Source: Hordeum vulgare subsp. vulgare (lineage: Eukaryota; Streptophyta; Magnoliopsida; Poales; Poaceae). From it: DNA of 64,000 nt. The position numbers and the translations under genes are program-made. Location of the stretch: positions 327,630,581-327,694,580 of the forward strand of contig NC_058518.1 in the NCBI RefSeq assembly GCF_904849725.1. Direction: 5' to 3'. The notes under the pieces are model-generated. The model did no database searches. It saw nothing but the letters and a program-made list of their open reading frames with translations, and was not told where the DNA came from. Each line of letters starts with the position of its first letter. Positions within the stretch are counted from its first letter, which is position 1. Positions 24,533-35,092 of this stretch are shown piece by piece.

Positions 24533-25901
24533 TTATAGGTTAAGAGACTGATATGTTTGTGAGTGTACACATGCTCTATAAGTCGCTGAGGAGTTTGAGT
24601 TATTCGATGAAAATCGACCCCTAAAAACGTATGTCTTTGGGGGAAGATTTTGGTCATTCCTTGAAGACTTTGATCGGGAAAAAATTGCAAAGAAATTGAT
24701 ATTCCTCATGAAGATATTGAAGATGATAAATTCCGTGTGTCCTGAAGAAAACACTCTAAAGACTTTGAAGATTGAAGATTTATTATTTATGTTTCATTTT
24801 CTTTACACTTGAGTCATAGGAACACCGTACTGTTGAAGGGGGTCAAGGTAAAACTATGGAACAAATTTTCTCATGATGCTCAAGCCAAACCTACATCTAC
24901 CAAAGCCTCAATGTGAGGAATATTAGACACATGAGGACTTTCACAGTTGAAAGTTCCGACTGTTACAGCACCATGGGCCACTTGTTACAGATCTTATCCA
25001 CCCAACGGTCGTCTTATAAAAGGGTATTTATGTAAAATCATGTCGGGATGCTCCCAGGCCTTAAATAGCTGCCTCCCACAACCACTAGTTGGTTGGCTGC
25101 TCTGAGAGAAACTGACACTAGTCATTTAGAGAAACCCAAGTTCCTCACAGTCTTCGAGCGAAAATTATCAAGTGAGGAAATACCCCAAACACCAAACCCA
25201 AACCAGAACCCAAGTGATTGAGCATCATTGAAGAAGTTATTCATGTGTGGAACCGACACTTGTTACCTTTTAGGACTGTGCATCCTCCATACGGCTAGGC
25301 ATCATGGTCTAGAGAATCCAATAGTCAATTGTGGATCGTTGGGTGACCAAGTTTGTGAGGGTTTGGAAGTCTTCCCTGAAGACTTACCACGTGTGTTTGG
25401 CGAGGACTCTGTGTCTTTAGCTCAAGGAGAATATGGTAGGGACTGTGTGTCCCGGGATTGTGTGTCATTTGGTTTCAATACCAAGCCGCTCCAAATCAGA
25501 TATACAACTGTCACAGCAGTTGTAACTGGGTCATCCACAACTGTCTTCATCAAGCTACTGGTTCTATTTATTCAACTCTCTTGTTTCCTCAATTGTATGT
25601 TGAAGACTTTCATCTGTACTGTTTGAAGAATTTGACTGAAGACTTTTTCTGAATTTCCTCAACCTCAAATTCTTCACCTAAGTTAATCTTCACCTGCTTA
25701 TCGTATACTTGTGACATGTGCAAACCGAATCTCTAAAATTACGTGGAGTACTTTGCTGTAGACGGTTTTGCACATCTGATGTTGTACTATTTCCACTTCA
25801 CTCAATTCATGACTCTGGACTTCCCTCACTAGGAATTTCCTCAGTGATGAAATTGTAAAAATCGCCTATTCACCCCTTCTAGTCGATATAACACACTTTC
25901 A
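24533..25901 (+). repeat. Element A 3' LTR, remainder
   Basis: It continues the LTR begun at 10107 and ends ACACTTTCA at 25901. It aligns with the B LTRs read in reverse orientation but is clearly more diverged. Its TATA box reads CTTAAATAG near 25060. Confidence 0.93.
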
Positions 25902-26266
25902 CTTGCTAGCATACGTTATGTGCTTTATGAGTGGAAGAACTACCCTTCTGCTTGACAGGGGCAGTATAGGGGCCATGTCAAAGCTTGCACCGTCATACTT
26001 GAGGTCATGGCTTCACAGGATCTCAGGATTTGTAAATTTGACATAGCCGAATCTCACAATGATATCAACGTGCTTCAAGCTCTCCGGTGTTTGCAAGGCT
26101 TGCCGAAGGCAACTGCCCGGAGGTCAATGTTAAACATCAATGGACAGAACTATAACAAAGCATACTATCTAGCTGACGATGTCTATCCTTAGTGGACTAC
26201 TCTTGTCAATACAATCCGCAGCCTTGTAGGAGAGAAGAAGAATATATTAGCCCAAGAGCAAGAGTG
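25902..26266 (+). pseudogene. PIF/Harbinger transposase fragment, part 1
   Basis: The translation contains WKNC-like, EVMASQDLRI, ESHNDINVLQ, INGQNY and YYLADDVYP, which match the conserved DDE nuclease core of plant Harbinger (HARBI1-like) transposases. A stop follows YP at about 26190-26192. The left part is cut off by element A's insertion, and the right part resumes after the hAT insertion. It is a dead transposase relic, not a host nuclease gene. Confidence 0.8.
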
Positions 26267-26955
26267 TAGGGATGGAACCCGCAGGGTATGGGTATGGGTG
26301 GAGCCACCCCATACCCTTACCCGTCCATCCTATACTTATCTTTCACCCATTCCCATACCCGTCAAGGGTACCACTTCTTTCCATACCCATCACCCGACAG
26401 GGTATATGGGTAACCACGGGCAAAAATACCCACGTTTACAACACATAAAATTGAGCAGAAAATTGTTGTAAAAAGAAAAATATAATCATAAATTATTAAT
26501 AGTAACATATTTCAGAAAAAAAATGTACTAACATATTTCAACAATAACACATTCTCATAAACTAAAAAAACATGCCCATAAAGCAACACATAAAAAGGTT
26601 AAACAACAACACATAATTATAAATAACAACACACAGTCCTACAATTTAAGCTCACAAAATCACGATAAATTATAAAGATAATTTTATTATACATTAGAGT
26701 TATTACCTAGCACAATTAGGAGTGGGGAGAGTTAATACGTTAATATATTAAAGGGAACCCACTATTAAAAAAATTAGATGGGTACATGGTTACGCGGGTA
26801 TGGGTTATGTGATCCCATACCCGTAACTCCCTACCCGATGGGAATGATATTTTCTCTTTTATGTACCTATGGGTAATTTGTTTGTCCCATACCTTACCCT
26901 AATATGGTTTTTACCCGCAGGGTACGTGGGTAATGAGTACCCATTGCCGTCTCTA
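26267..26955 (+). mobile_element. hAT-type non-autonomous element (689 bp)
   Basis: The ends are TAGGGATGGAA on the left and, reversed, TAGAGACGGCA on the right, resembling hAT termini. The flanking 8-bp TSD is CAAGAGTG (26259-26266) versus CAAGAGAG (26956-26963), 7 of 8 matching. The ends are full of GGGTA/TACCC motifs and the core is AT-rich and non-coding. Removing it and one TSD rejoins the Harbinger frame. Confidence 0.82.
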
Positions 26956-27097
26956 CAAGAGAGTGCTAGGAATGACGTGGAGGGTGCTTTTAGTGTTCTG
27001 CAAATGGGGCATCGTTCGGTATTCTGCTAGAACATGGAGCATCAAGCAGTTGCGATAGGTGATGACTATTTCTGTGATCGTGCACAATATGACCGTA
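26956..27097 (+). pseudogene. PIF/Harbinger transposase fragment, part 2
   Basis: It continues the transposase with SARNDVEGAFSVLQ and, after a frameshift, VICVIVHNM, the conserved C-terminal motifs of Harbinger transposases. It is cut at 27098 by a CACTA end. Confidence 0.78.
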
Positions 27098-27538
27098 CAC
27101 TAGTAGAAAACAGGGCATCAGTTCCGGTTCCGCAACCTGGACTAAGAAATCGGGACTAAAGGAGCTCCACGTGGCCGCTGTGGGGTGCCGAGGTAGGAGC
27201 ACCTTTAGTCCCAGTTGGTAACACCGACCGGGACTAAAAGGCAGCCATGTGTCAGCACCTGCCAAGCGTTGTTCTTTTAAAAATGAGGGGTTTAGGTTTT
27301 TGGAGGGTGCACGGGTTTCATATTGTGTTTCCCCTTTTATTTTGTGTTTACCATTCAATTGTTTTACATTAAAGGTTTTGTTTTTATTTTATGTTTTTTA
27401 TCCAACTCGACACTATCTACTACATAAAGAAGTTAAGGAACCATTACACAAATCGTCATCAATATAGAGAGAAGTGAACTCTCTTTCTCCGTGCTTAGTC
27501 GAACAACAAGTTTTCATATATCTAATCGATGCCACTAC
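27098..27538 (+). mobile_element. CACTA 5' end, truncated copy (441 bp)
   Basis: It starts CACTAGTAGAAAAC and carries subterminal TTTAGTCCC/GGGACTAAA repeats in both orientations, as in CACTA ends of grasses. It is homologous along its length to the next copy at 27539, but ends where that copy starts. No matching 3' end is visible. Confidence 0.7.
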
Positions 27539-28057
27539 CACTAGTGGAAAACAAGGCATCACTCCCAGTCCCAGAGGGCCTTTAGTCTCGGTTCTGCAAC
27601 TGGGACAAAATGATCAAGACTAAAGCCCAATACTTTTAGTCCTGGTTTGGTTACGAAATGGGACTAAAGGAGCTCCACGTGGCCTCCATGGGACACCTGG
27701 CAGGAGGACCTTTAGTCCCAGTTTGTAACACCGACTCGGACTAAAATGCTTCCACGCCTCAGCAGCTGCTAGGCTCTGGGGGTTTTCATATTACGTTTCC
27801 CCCTTTTATTTATGTGTTTACCATTTTATTTTATGTTTTTCATTCAACTCGACACTAGCTACTACATATATCAATTAAAGAACCATTACACAACAGTGTC
27901 ATGACCAATATATAATAAGGACCATCAATATCGCTTGAAAGTTGTTCAACTTAAGAAACAAATAACATCAATGTATCACATTCATCTTAACATACTAATT
28001 AATTAACTAACAGTTCTTCAGCTGATAGTTCTAAACATGGTCAACAACAACCATCAT

Positions 28058-28714
28058 CTAATACACTTTGCGGTTGCTCTTCCTTATAGTCATTACCACA
28101 AGGGCGTCCACCCTTAGTTCTCTCTTTCCCTTGATGAACTCCTGCCAGCCGGCCTTGTGGAATGATACGTGTCCATAGTCGCATGTCTTGTATTGGACGT
28201 TCGTGACATGCCCTCTTGGTCCATGGGTTACTCCAGTAGTGCCGACGGCGGTGATGTCCACTCCGGTAAACATCCTTAAAGGTAACTTCTGAAGACCCCA
28301 TGAGAAAATAGAGAGCATCGAATGTTATGCATCTCACCATACTTGGTTATGACCAAAAAGAGATGAAAGAATAAAACATCTCGCTATAACTTTTTCCACC
28401 ATGTTTGTTTTTGGAAGACGGTGCACAAAAGGCTTCCCCAAGAATGCCGAAGAGGATGGTAACATTTCTTTCACACTATCTTTAACATCTCGAGTAAGCT
28501 TATTCATCCTTTCAGGAAAAATTGTAGAAAGGATAGGACCATCATCTCCATCTTTGATGCCCTCCTCTTCATCTTGGTTGTCCTCATTTTCATCTTGGAT
28601 GTCCTGATCTTCATCTTGGCTGCCGATGTCATCTTGGTCATCTTGGCTAACGATGTCATCTTGGTCATCGTCATCGTCATCGCTTTGGACATATAATGTC
28701 CTTAACCTATTCAT
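28058..28714 (-). pseudogene. Degenerate ORF in CACTA, possible B3-domain fragment
   Basis: One frame is open on the minus strand from 28714 to 28337. A TGA (28334-28336) and a TAA six bases on interrupt it, and it then continues to 28058. The N-terminal part is strongly acidic with Asp/Gln/Glu repeats. The C-terminal part begins with FVHRLPKTNM and ends with GWQEFIKGKREL plus a hydrophobic strand, a layout that resembles the start and end of plant B3 DNA-binding domains. I cannot confirm the family. It may be a gene fragment captured by the transposon or a CACTA-specific protein. Confidence 0.4.
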
Positions 28715-28744
28715 CTCTCCTATTAAGGAAAAAGCTACGAGTTC

Positions 28745-29285
28745 TCCTCCTTTAAAATTGTAAATTGCAATGTACTACTCCCAACCATCACCATATATGA
28801 TGGTTTTATTCTTTCTTTTGTGCAGATCCAATTCGAATTCGCGCTAGTCATCATCCACCGGCTGGCACAGCGTCGGGTGGGTGGATGTTTATTCCCACCT
28901 CGCTAGGTGATAGGCGTCGAGAGTTGTTTACAAGCGCGGCTGCGACAACCCTCTCGAGCTCCTATATTATGCAGGCCTACGGGCCTAAACATAGTGTCTC
29001 TGCGTGTGGGCCTAGTGGGACTACTGCGGGCATCCATCGTGGCCTAACTAGCATGTAGGGTTTCTAGTCGTATGCACGTTGCGGTGGCCCGAGTAGATGG
29101 CATTTTTTACATTAATACTATTTACTTCATTCTTTTTAACAACTAAATACTTTGAGAATTTTAATTTTTATTCATTTTAGTTCATTCTTTTTAACATATC
29201 AATACTTTGATAAATTTAGTTAATATTATTTTGATTCTTTTTAGTTCATTCTTTTTTATATTAATATATTCGTTGAGATAAATGA
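28745..29285. other. Non-coding part of the CACTA region
   Basis: No ORF or clear repeat is seen. A GC-rich patch (about 28830-29090) is followed by AT-rich sequence with TTTTTAGTTCATTC-type words. Confidence 0.5.
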
Positions 29286-30080
29286 GCGTCAAATTGGAAA
29301 GCACTACAAATGAACTCTCAAAAGGTTGAAAGTTGGCATGGTATCATCATTTCACCCACATAGCATGTGTTAAAAGGTTGAGAGGGTTACGACAAAAACT
29401 GGATGCACTTCGTGTACAAAATAGACAATCTCTTTCGAAGTATCAAGGTTTCGGATGAAAACTCATGTGTTACAATGGGATTTCATTTTTTGAACTTATT
29501 TAAACTCCCGACTTTTTGTGCGTTCAACATTCACCATTCAAAGCCACATCATCAATTATAAACCCTTATTTACTTCATTTGGTATTTTTCATGCATTTAC
29601 TCATTTTTTGAGCGAAATGACCTTGAAATTGAAAAGAACTACAAATGAACTCTAAAATGTTGAAAGTTGGCATGGTAACATCATTTCACCCACATAGCAT
29701 GTGCTAAAAAGTTGAGAGGGTTACGACAAAAATTGGATGCACTTCGTGTACAAAATGGACAATCTCTTTCGATATATCACAGTTTTGCACGAAAACTCAT
29801 CTATTACGAAGGGATTTCATTTTTTTAACTTGTTTCAAATCTAGACTTTTTGTGCGTTCAACATTCACCATTCAAAGCCACATCATCAATTTTCAACCCT
29901 TTTTGACTTCATTTGGTACTTTCGATGTATTTACTCATTTTTTTGAGCTAAATGACCCTGAAATTGAAAAGCACTACAAATGAACTCTAAAAAGGTTGAA
30001 AGTTGGCAAGGTATCATCATTTCACCCACATAGCATGTGCTAAAAACTGGATGCACTTCGTGTACAACATAGACCATCTC
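29286..30080 (+). repeat. 335-bp tandem repeat, about 2.4 copies
   Basis: The landmark ACTACAAATGAACTC recurs at 29303, 29638 and 29973, exactly 335 bp apart. Each unit includes GTTGAAAGTTGGCA, TTTCACCCACATAGCATG and GGATGCACTTCGTG. The last unit is truncated. Confidence 0.85.
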
Positions 30081-30092
30081 AACTTTTTAGCA

Positions 30093-30340
30093 CCTTCTAT
30101 GTGGGTGATTTAAGTTAATATTTTAGTTGATTTTTTAGTTCTTTCTTTTTAACAAATAAATACTTTGATAATTCTATTTGATATTATTTTGATTCTTTTC
30201 AGTTCATTCTTTTTAGTTAACTATTTAGTTGATTCTTTTTAGTTCATTCTTTTTAGTTAATATTTAAGTTGATTCTTTTTAGTTCATTGTTTTTAATAAA
30301 ACAATAATTTGATAATTTTAGTTAATAATTATATTTAACT
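30093..30340 (+). repeat. AT-rich short-word repeat
   Basis: Words such as GATTCTTTTTAGTTCATT recur several times. It is non-coding and probably belongs to the CACTA interior. Confidence 0.55.
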
Positions 30341-30455
30341 ACAGTGATATTGTAGATCAAATCCATCATAAGAATAGTTGTGGAGAGAAAGTCCTCACTT
30401 TTTTTCGCGTGTGTCCCTTGCTTATTGCGCCGTAACCATGGACAATATTCATCAC

Positions 30456-33400
30456 TGTCACATCCCTAGCTACCCTTTGATGCTTAGCAAGATTATGCTC
30501 ATATTTTCATTCTTGCATTAAAAATGAAATGAAAATCAAAGAGAAAAACCCTAGCAACCCTATATTCGAAACAATTCAAAGTTGTGACAAATCAATGAAC
30601 CCAAAATGGCCTTCCTAAAAGTCCATCATTTTTGATAAATATTGGAAACAACAATTTAGGGGTGGATTCCTTTTTAAAAATACTTTTGGTATTTTATTTT
30701 AAACAAAAAATACACTAAAATCAATTATATATTTGATTTCAAATATTTCATAGTTTCATAAAATGTTGAAAACTTTATGTGGGTTTAGAAATATTCCAAA
30801 TAACACCCCAACATTATTTATACTATATTAGAAATAGTTTGGAGCCAAAAATAAAATGAAACAAATGCCAGAAAGAATAAAATAGAAACAGAAAAGAAAA
30901 GAAATAAGAAAAATCCTATATAACGCTCAGGCCCAGCCCAGCTCCTCTCCCCTGTCGTCTTCCTCGCGCCAGTCGGCAGCAGGAGGTGGTCGCCACTCCC
31001 TCCGGCGCGGCCACGCACCTGCATGCCTGCATGGACCTCCCCGTTGCGCTTGCATGGAGGGATTAGCCTCCCGCACCCGTTCACATCCTATCCCCCTCCT
31101 CACTCGCACCCTTGCGTCCCTCTCTCGGCCGCCATTGGAGCGAGCTCGAGCTCGAGCTAGCCGTCACTTCGACCGTCCTCCCTTGCCTCTCAGCCGCGCA
31201 GAAGCTCCGCCAGGACGTCCTCAAGCTTCCCAGCTAGCCACACGACGCCAAGAGCCCCTGAGTCACCGGATCGCCGTCCTCTTCTTCCTTGGGCCGTCGT
31301 TGATCGCCGCCGTCGTTCTTCCTCTCCAGACCGTCCCCGAGCACGCTTTCGACACCTCTGCACTCCCCGTGAGCCCAGGGTGATTCCCCCTTCTTTTCCC
31401 CCTCAATCCCTTGCTCTAGGCCCCGATTCCACCAGAGCCCGACGAGATCCGCTGCGGGAGATCGTCTCCGGTGGTGCTCCGGTGATCGGTTGGTCGATCT
31501 GAGGCCACCGTTAGCTTCAGTGCGTTGCGTAGGTGCTGTATGAGCCTAGCCCCGCGCGTGATGAGTCCCATAGTAGTGATCCCGATGATGCGCGAGCTTC
31601 GGCAGCCACCGAGCTCATCGCCGGCTATTTCACCCCCTATAACGTGCAAAAATGGAATCATGGGCGAGTGGTCGTTCCCCTGGTGCCCTCCGCCGTCCTT
31701 TTCGTCGCCGGAGGGGCAATCCCGAAGCCCTCCGCCGTCTCTGGAGCCACCGGAGACTCACCGCCGATGGGTTTGACCCCATCGCCGGTGGGTTTGAGCC
31801 CCTGGGTCTATGACAGGTGGGGCCAGCCACCTGGCTAACTAAGTTAGATTAATAAAAATAAATGTTTAATTAAAAACCTAAATAGTCACTGACATGTGGG
31901 TCAGCCCCTGTTAAATAACAAATTAACTTTAAATTTAATTAAAGTCTGGCGAGAGTCACTGACCAGTTGGTCCCACTGGTCAGGTTTGACTTTCATCGGC
32001 GAGTTGGACGTGCTGATGTCATGCTGATGCAGTAATACTAATTCCAAAATAAGTGCAAAACTTTGGAAATTCATAGAAAATTGATTATAACTCCAAATTT
32101 GACAAATAATATATGAAAATTGATCAGAAAAAAATCAATAAACACAATGGAGCTACTTTCATGCATGAAAAACAAAGTTATGAAACGGCATCAGGTCAAA
32201 TCAATTAAATGAATTTGATAAATGTATTACTTAAAGTAATGTTTGAATTTGAATTCAAATCAGCATCATCCTAAAAGTTTGATAGGCACATTAACTTATG
32301 CTACAATTCATTTCATGCCATGATCATGCATCATGTTGTTGCAGATGATTGTTATTAATTGATTGTTATTATTTCGGTAGGCTCTGCCCTTCCGAATACG
32401 TCTCAATATCCGTCTCACGGATTTAACCCCTCTGCTGAGCAACAAGGCAAGCACCCTTTTGATCATCCCAATATAATCCCATGTTCTTGCTCGTCCTCCC
32501 ACTTATTGCATTAGGACAAAATATTTCAAATGCTTTACTTCGGTAGCTGAACCTATTCCTTTGCATGACCTATCATTGTCACAATAAATAGCCAAACCTT
32601 GCAACCTAGCATACCTGGTAGTTGCTTGAGCCATGTTGTGCTATTTCCTGCTATGCTTGCTATGCCTAGAGTAGTGTCAGGTCTGTTTCATCTGGGTGAT
32701 GAACAGGAATGGATGAATGTGTTCTAGTGACAAAGGATAAGTGTGGAACCTGATTTGGTAAAGGTACCGATGAAAGACTATGTAGGAGTACGTGGCGGGT
32801 TGTTTCATTGGAACCGTCCTTAGGAACTGAGTTCCGTGTATGTAATCAAAGACTAGACACTACCACATGTTGGGATACTTAATTGACCCTCTCGCCTTAT
32901 TAAGAGCCTAGTACTTGGTCCAGGAGTTGCAAGTAGTTTTTGGTGTTTATAGTCATGCTGGAGGCAGTGCATAGTGCTGACCTTAGAGGTGGGCTATGAT
33001 GCGGTAGGCAGTGGCGCGGTGTACCAAGTGGCACCCGGATGGTGGGCTTGGGAACCCTACGCACATCATTTGGGGCCGTGGCAGAAACCTCGGTCGGACT
33101 TCCGTGCGGGTTACTCTCAAATAGGCGATAAACCTGGACTAGGTATTAGTGTGGTTAACGGTCGTGGCCGACTCCCTCGCTGGGCTTCTGCTTGAAGGTT
33201 GCCGACGTGCATGACGTGCACATGGTGATAAGTGGCGAGAGCGTGTGTGAAGAAGTACACCCCTGCAGGGTTATGATCTATTTGAATAGCCGCGTCCGCA
33301 GATATGGACTACTTGGAGACATATGTTGTTCATAGACAACCTTAATGGCTACTCATAAAAGTATCAAGATAAGCGTGAGTATCATGTATGGCATTTCCGT

Positions 33401-34468
33401 AGGGAGACGGAAAGGAGTTCATGATACTGTATTGCTGTGGTGGTAGTGGACTCGTGTACGACTTAACAGAGTTGTTAAAACTATTTAAAATTGTAGTTTA
33501 GTCGAGCCAAGAGTCAAAGCTGGATTGTGGCATGAAACACCACAGCCCCCTTTATTGATACCTGAGCATGAGTAGATAGATCTGTTCTAAAGTCTTGTTG
33601 AGTACTCTTGTACTCATGTTTTCTTAATAATTGTTGCAGAGGATACCCACGAGCCAACAGGTGGGTTCTTTCTAGACATCGATGCTGACGAGTAGCTGGT
33701 GTCCCAACTACGACCTGGCCCCTTTCAGAAGGGATCTGTAGATAGTCAGGCTTTATGCCTTATCCTTTCAATTGTCTGTACTCACACAACTTTTATGCTT
33801 CCGTTGGTTTGTATAACTCTGCTTGTATGACTTGAGTGTCAGGTCATGTGACCCCTGCCTGTATGAACATATTATGCAAGACTCTTCCGAGTCTTCTAAA
33901 TAAATGTTGTGTTGTTGTATGGTTATGTTGTGATGCCATTGTTGTATCTATGCATATCGAGTATGTCATGCGTACGTGTGATGCACTATGATATGTATGG
34001 GATTCGACACCTAGTCGTATGCCCTTAGTAGCTCTCTATACAAAGAAATGCCCCATTGTGATTCCACCGAGCCTTGGTAGTTCTCTACTGCTCCTGACAC
34101 ATTGGTTGACCGGCATGTATCCTTCTTAGCTGATGTGTTTGTCCCTACGGGGGAAAGTCACGTGGTGTAATGGAGTCCTTGTAGCTTGCTACGACTCATC
34201 TACACTCGTTGATGACCGACACCTGCTTTGCTGGGTTATGTATGCCTGTCTTTGTACAGTCGAGCCACTTGAGTTTATGACTAGATATGTCGACCCGGGT
34301 TCTTTGACATTGGAATGCTAGCGACACTAATGCATGCGTGAGTCAAAAGATGCAAACGGTCCCGGCTAAGGTAAGGTGGCAGCCGTGCGGTTAACCATGC
34401 GTGAGACCGCAAAGGAATGCAATGTGTTACAAGCTGGATTCCTATGGCTTAGGATCGGGGTCCCGACA
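30456..34468 (+). repeat. Element C 5' LTR (4013 bp)
   Basis: It starts TGTCACATCCCTAGC and ends CCCGACA. It contains a TATA box at 30916-30923, a GC-rich leader (about 30940-31840) in which several ORFs appear by chance, and a poly(A) signal AATAAA at 33899-33904. It aligns over 2.35 kb with 61649-64000. Confidence 0.95.
30916..30923 (+). promoter_or_regulatory. TATA box of the element C 5' LTR
   Basis: CTATATAA lies just before the GC-rich leader. The 3' LTR has CTATCTAA at the same place (about 62110), a substitution likely to weaken it. Confidence 0.6.
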
Positions 34469-34472
34469 GCGT

Positions 34473-34485
34473 TGGTATCAGAGCC
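34473..34485 (+). promoter_or_regulatory. Primer-binding site of element C
   Basis: TGGTATCAGAGCC, complementary to initiator tRNA-Met, lies four bases after the LTR. Confidence 0.92.
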
Positions 34486-34920
34486 TGATTGACTGTATGA
34501 TTACCAAGCCAAACTGGTCGAAGTTGAGTCTAGAATTGCTTTAGTTATATATAAGGGAATTGTTTGTGGAAGGGAACGTAAGATTCTTGCTTCTCTTCTC
34601 AAGTCATTCTATTATGGTCATCCTCGTCTTTTCTACGGAGTTTAAGAACTAGGTTACTTATCTATCTCTCAGGATCGTGTGTCACTAATCGCTAGATTGT
34701 AGGAAAACGGTTCGAGAGTTACTCCGAGTTTCTTTTTGTTCCAAGGAAAAGAAAATAAGTTTTGATGACCATGGAATTGCACTTGATAGTGGAGTGGTTA
34801 TGCTATCCTATTTTTTGTGGGTTGTCTCAAAATTGTTTTTGAGCATTTACAACCGTTATGCTGCCCAATTTGATAGTGGAGTGGTTATGCTATCCTATTT
34901 TGCATTACTCTCTATTTCAG
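34486..34920 (+). other. Element C leader
   Basis: This is non-coding. A 32-bp word beginning TTGATAGTGGAGTGG occurs twice (34783-34814 and 34870-34901), an imperfect local duplication. Confidence 0.6.
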
Positions 34921-35092
34921 ATGCCTGGTCGTCCTTCTCGTCAGCTGGTCCGTTTGACTAGGTGCATTGATGTGACGGGTCACACGGCCATGCTGGTCAG
35001 GATGATGTCAGTAGCCGGTTACCGCTGGTACCAAGAGTATACAGTGGAGGAGCAGTACCGGGATTTCAACCAGAGTTAGTACTTGTGCACTG
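34921..35092 (+). pseudogene. Element C upstream ORF (ORF0), part 1
   Basis: The ATG at 34921 begins MPGRPSRQLV. The frame is open to a TAG at 35077-35079 (after FNQS) and is then interrupted by the solo LTR, whose TSD CACTG is 35088-35092. It continues at 37906. I do not recognise a named domain. Its position between PBS and gag is unusual for a Gypsy element. Confidence 0.6.

Larger units (their letters stand above)
1..25901 (+). mobile_element. Element A: Sirevirus-type Copia LTR retrotransposon, left end outside window, split by element B
   Basis: The order on the plus strand is gag, protease, integrase, RT, RNase H, a third ORF, a PPT, and a 3' LTR starting TGTAAGTGC at 10107. Protease before integrase before RT is the Copia order. 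The extra long ORF after pol, repeated PPT-like tracts and initiator-Met PBS (seen in its twin B) point to the Sirevirus lineage. Element B (10153-24527) interrupts the 3' LTR, and the host LTR resumes at 24533 and ends with TTTCA at 25901. The 5' LTR and left TSD lie outside the window. Coding regions carry many stops and frameshifts, so this copy is dead. Assignment to a named Triticeae family (Maximus/Inga/Claudia group) is a guess. Confidence 0.93.
27539..30455 (+). mobile_element. CACTA element, 5' end and internal part, cut by element C
   Basis: It starts CACTAGTGGAAAAC with TTTAGTCC-type subterminal repeats to about 27760. The inside holds a degenerate ORF (28058-28714), a transition region, a 335-bp tandem repeat and AT-rich DNA. 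No 3' CACTA end is seen before element C starts at 30456. I assign the interior to CACTA from position and from recollection of similar arrays in Triticeae CACTA elements. Confidence 0.6.

Noticed and set aside
26007..26192. Possible host HARBI1-like nuclease gene
   Set aside because: The match is to a transposase relic with stops, split by hAT, Copia and CACTA insertions.
31054..31838. Overlapping GC-rich ORFs rich in Pro, Arg and Ser (a possible host gene exon), also at 62160-63026
   Set aside because: They lie in the leader of element C's LTRs, appear on both strands, and differ by frame between the 5' and 3' LTR copies. Composition explains the open frames.
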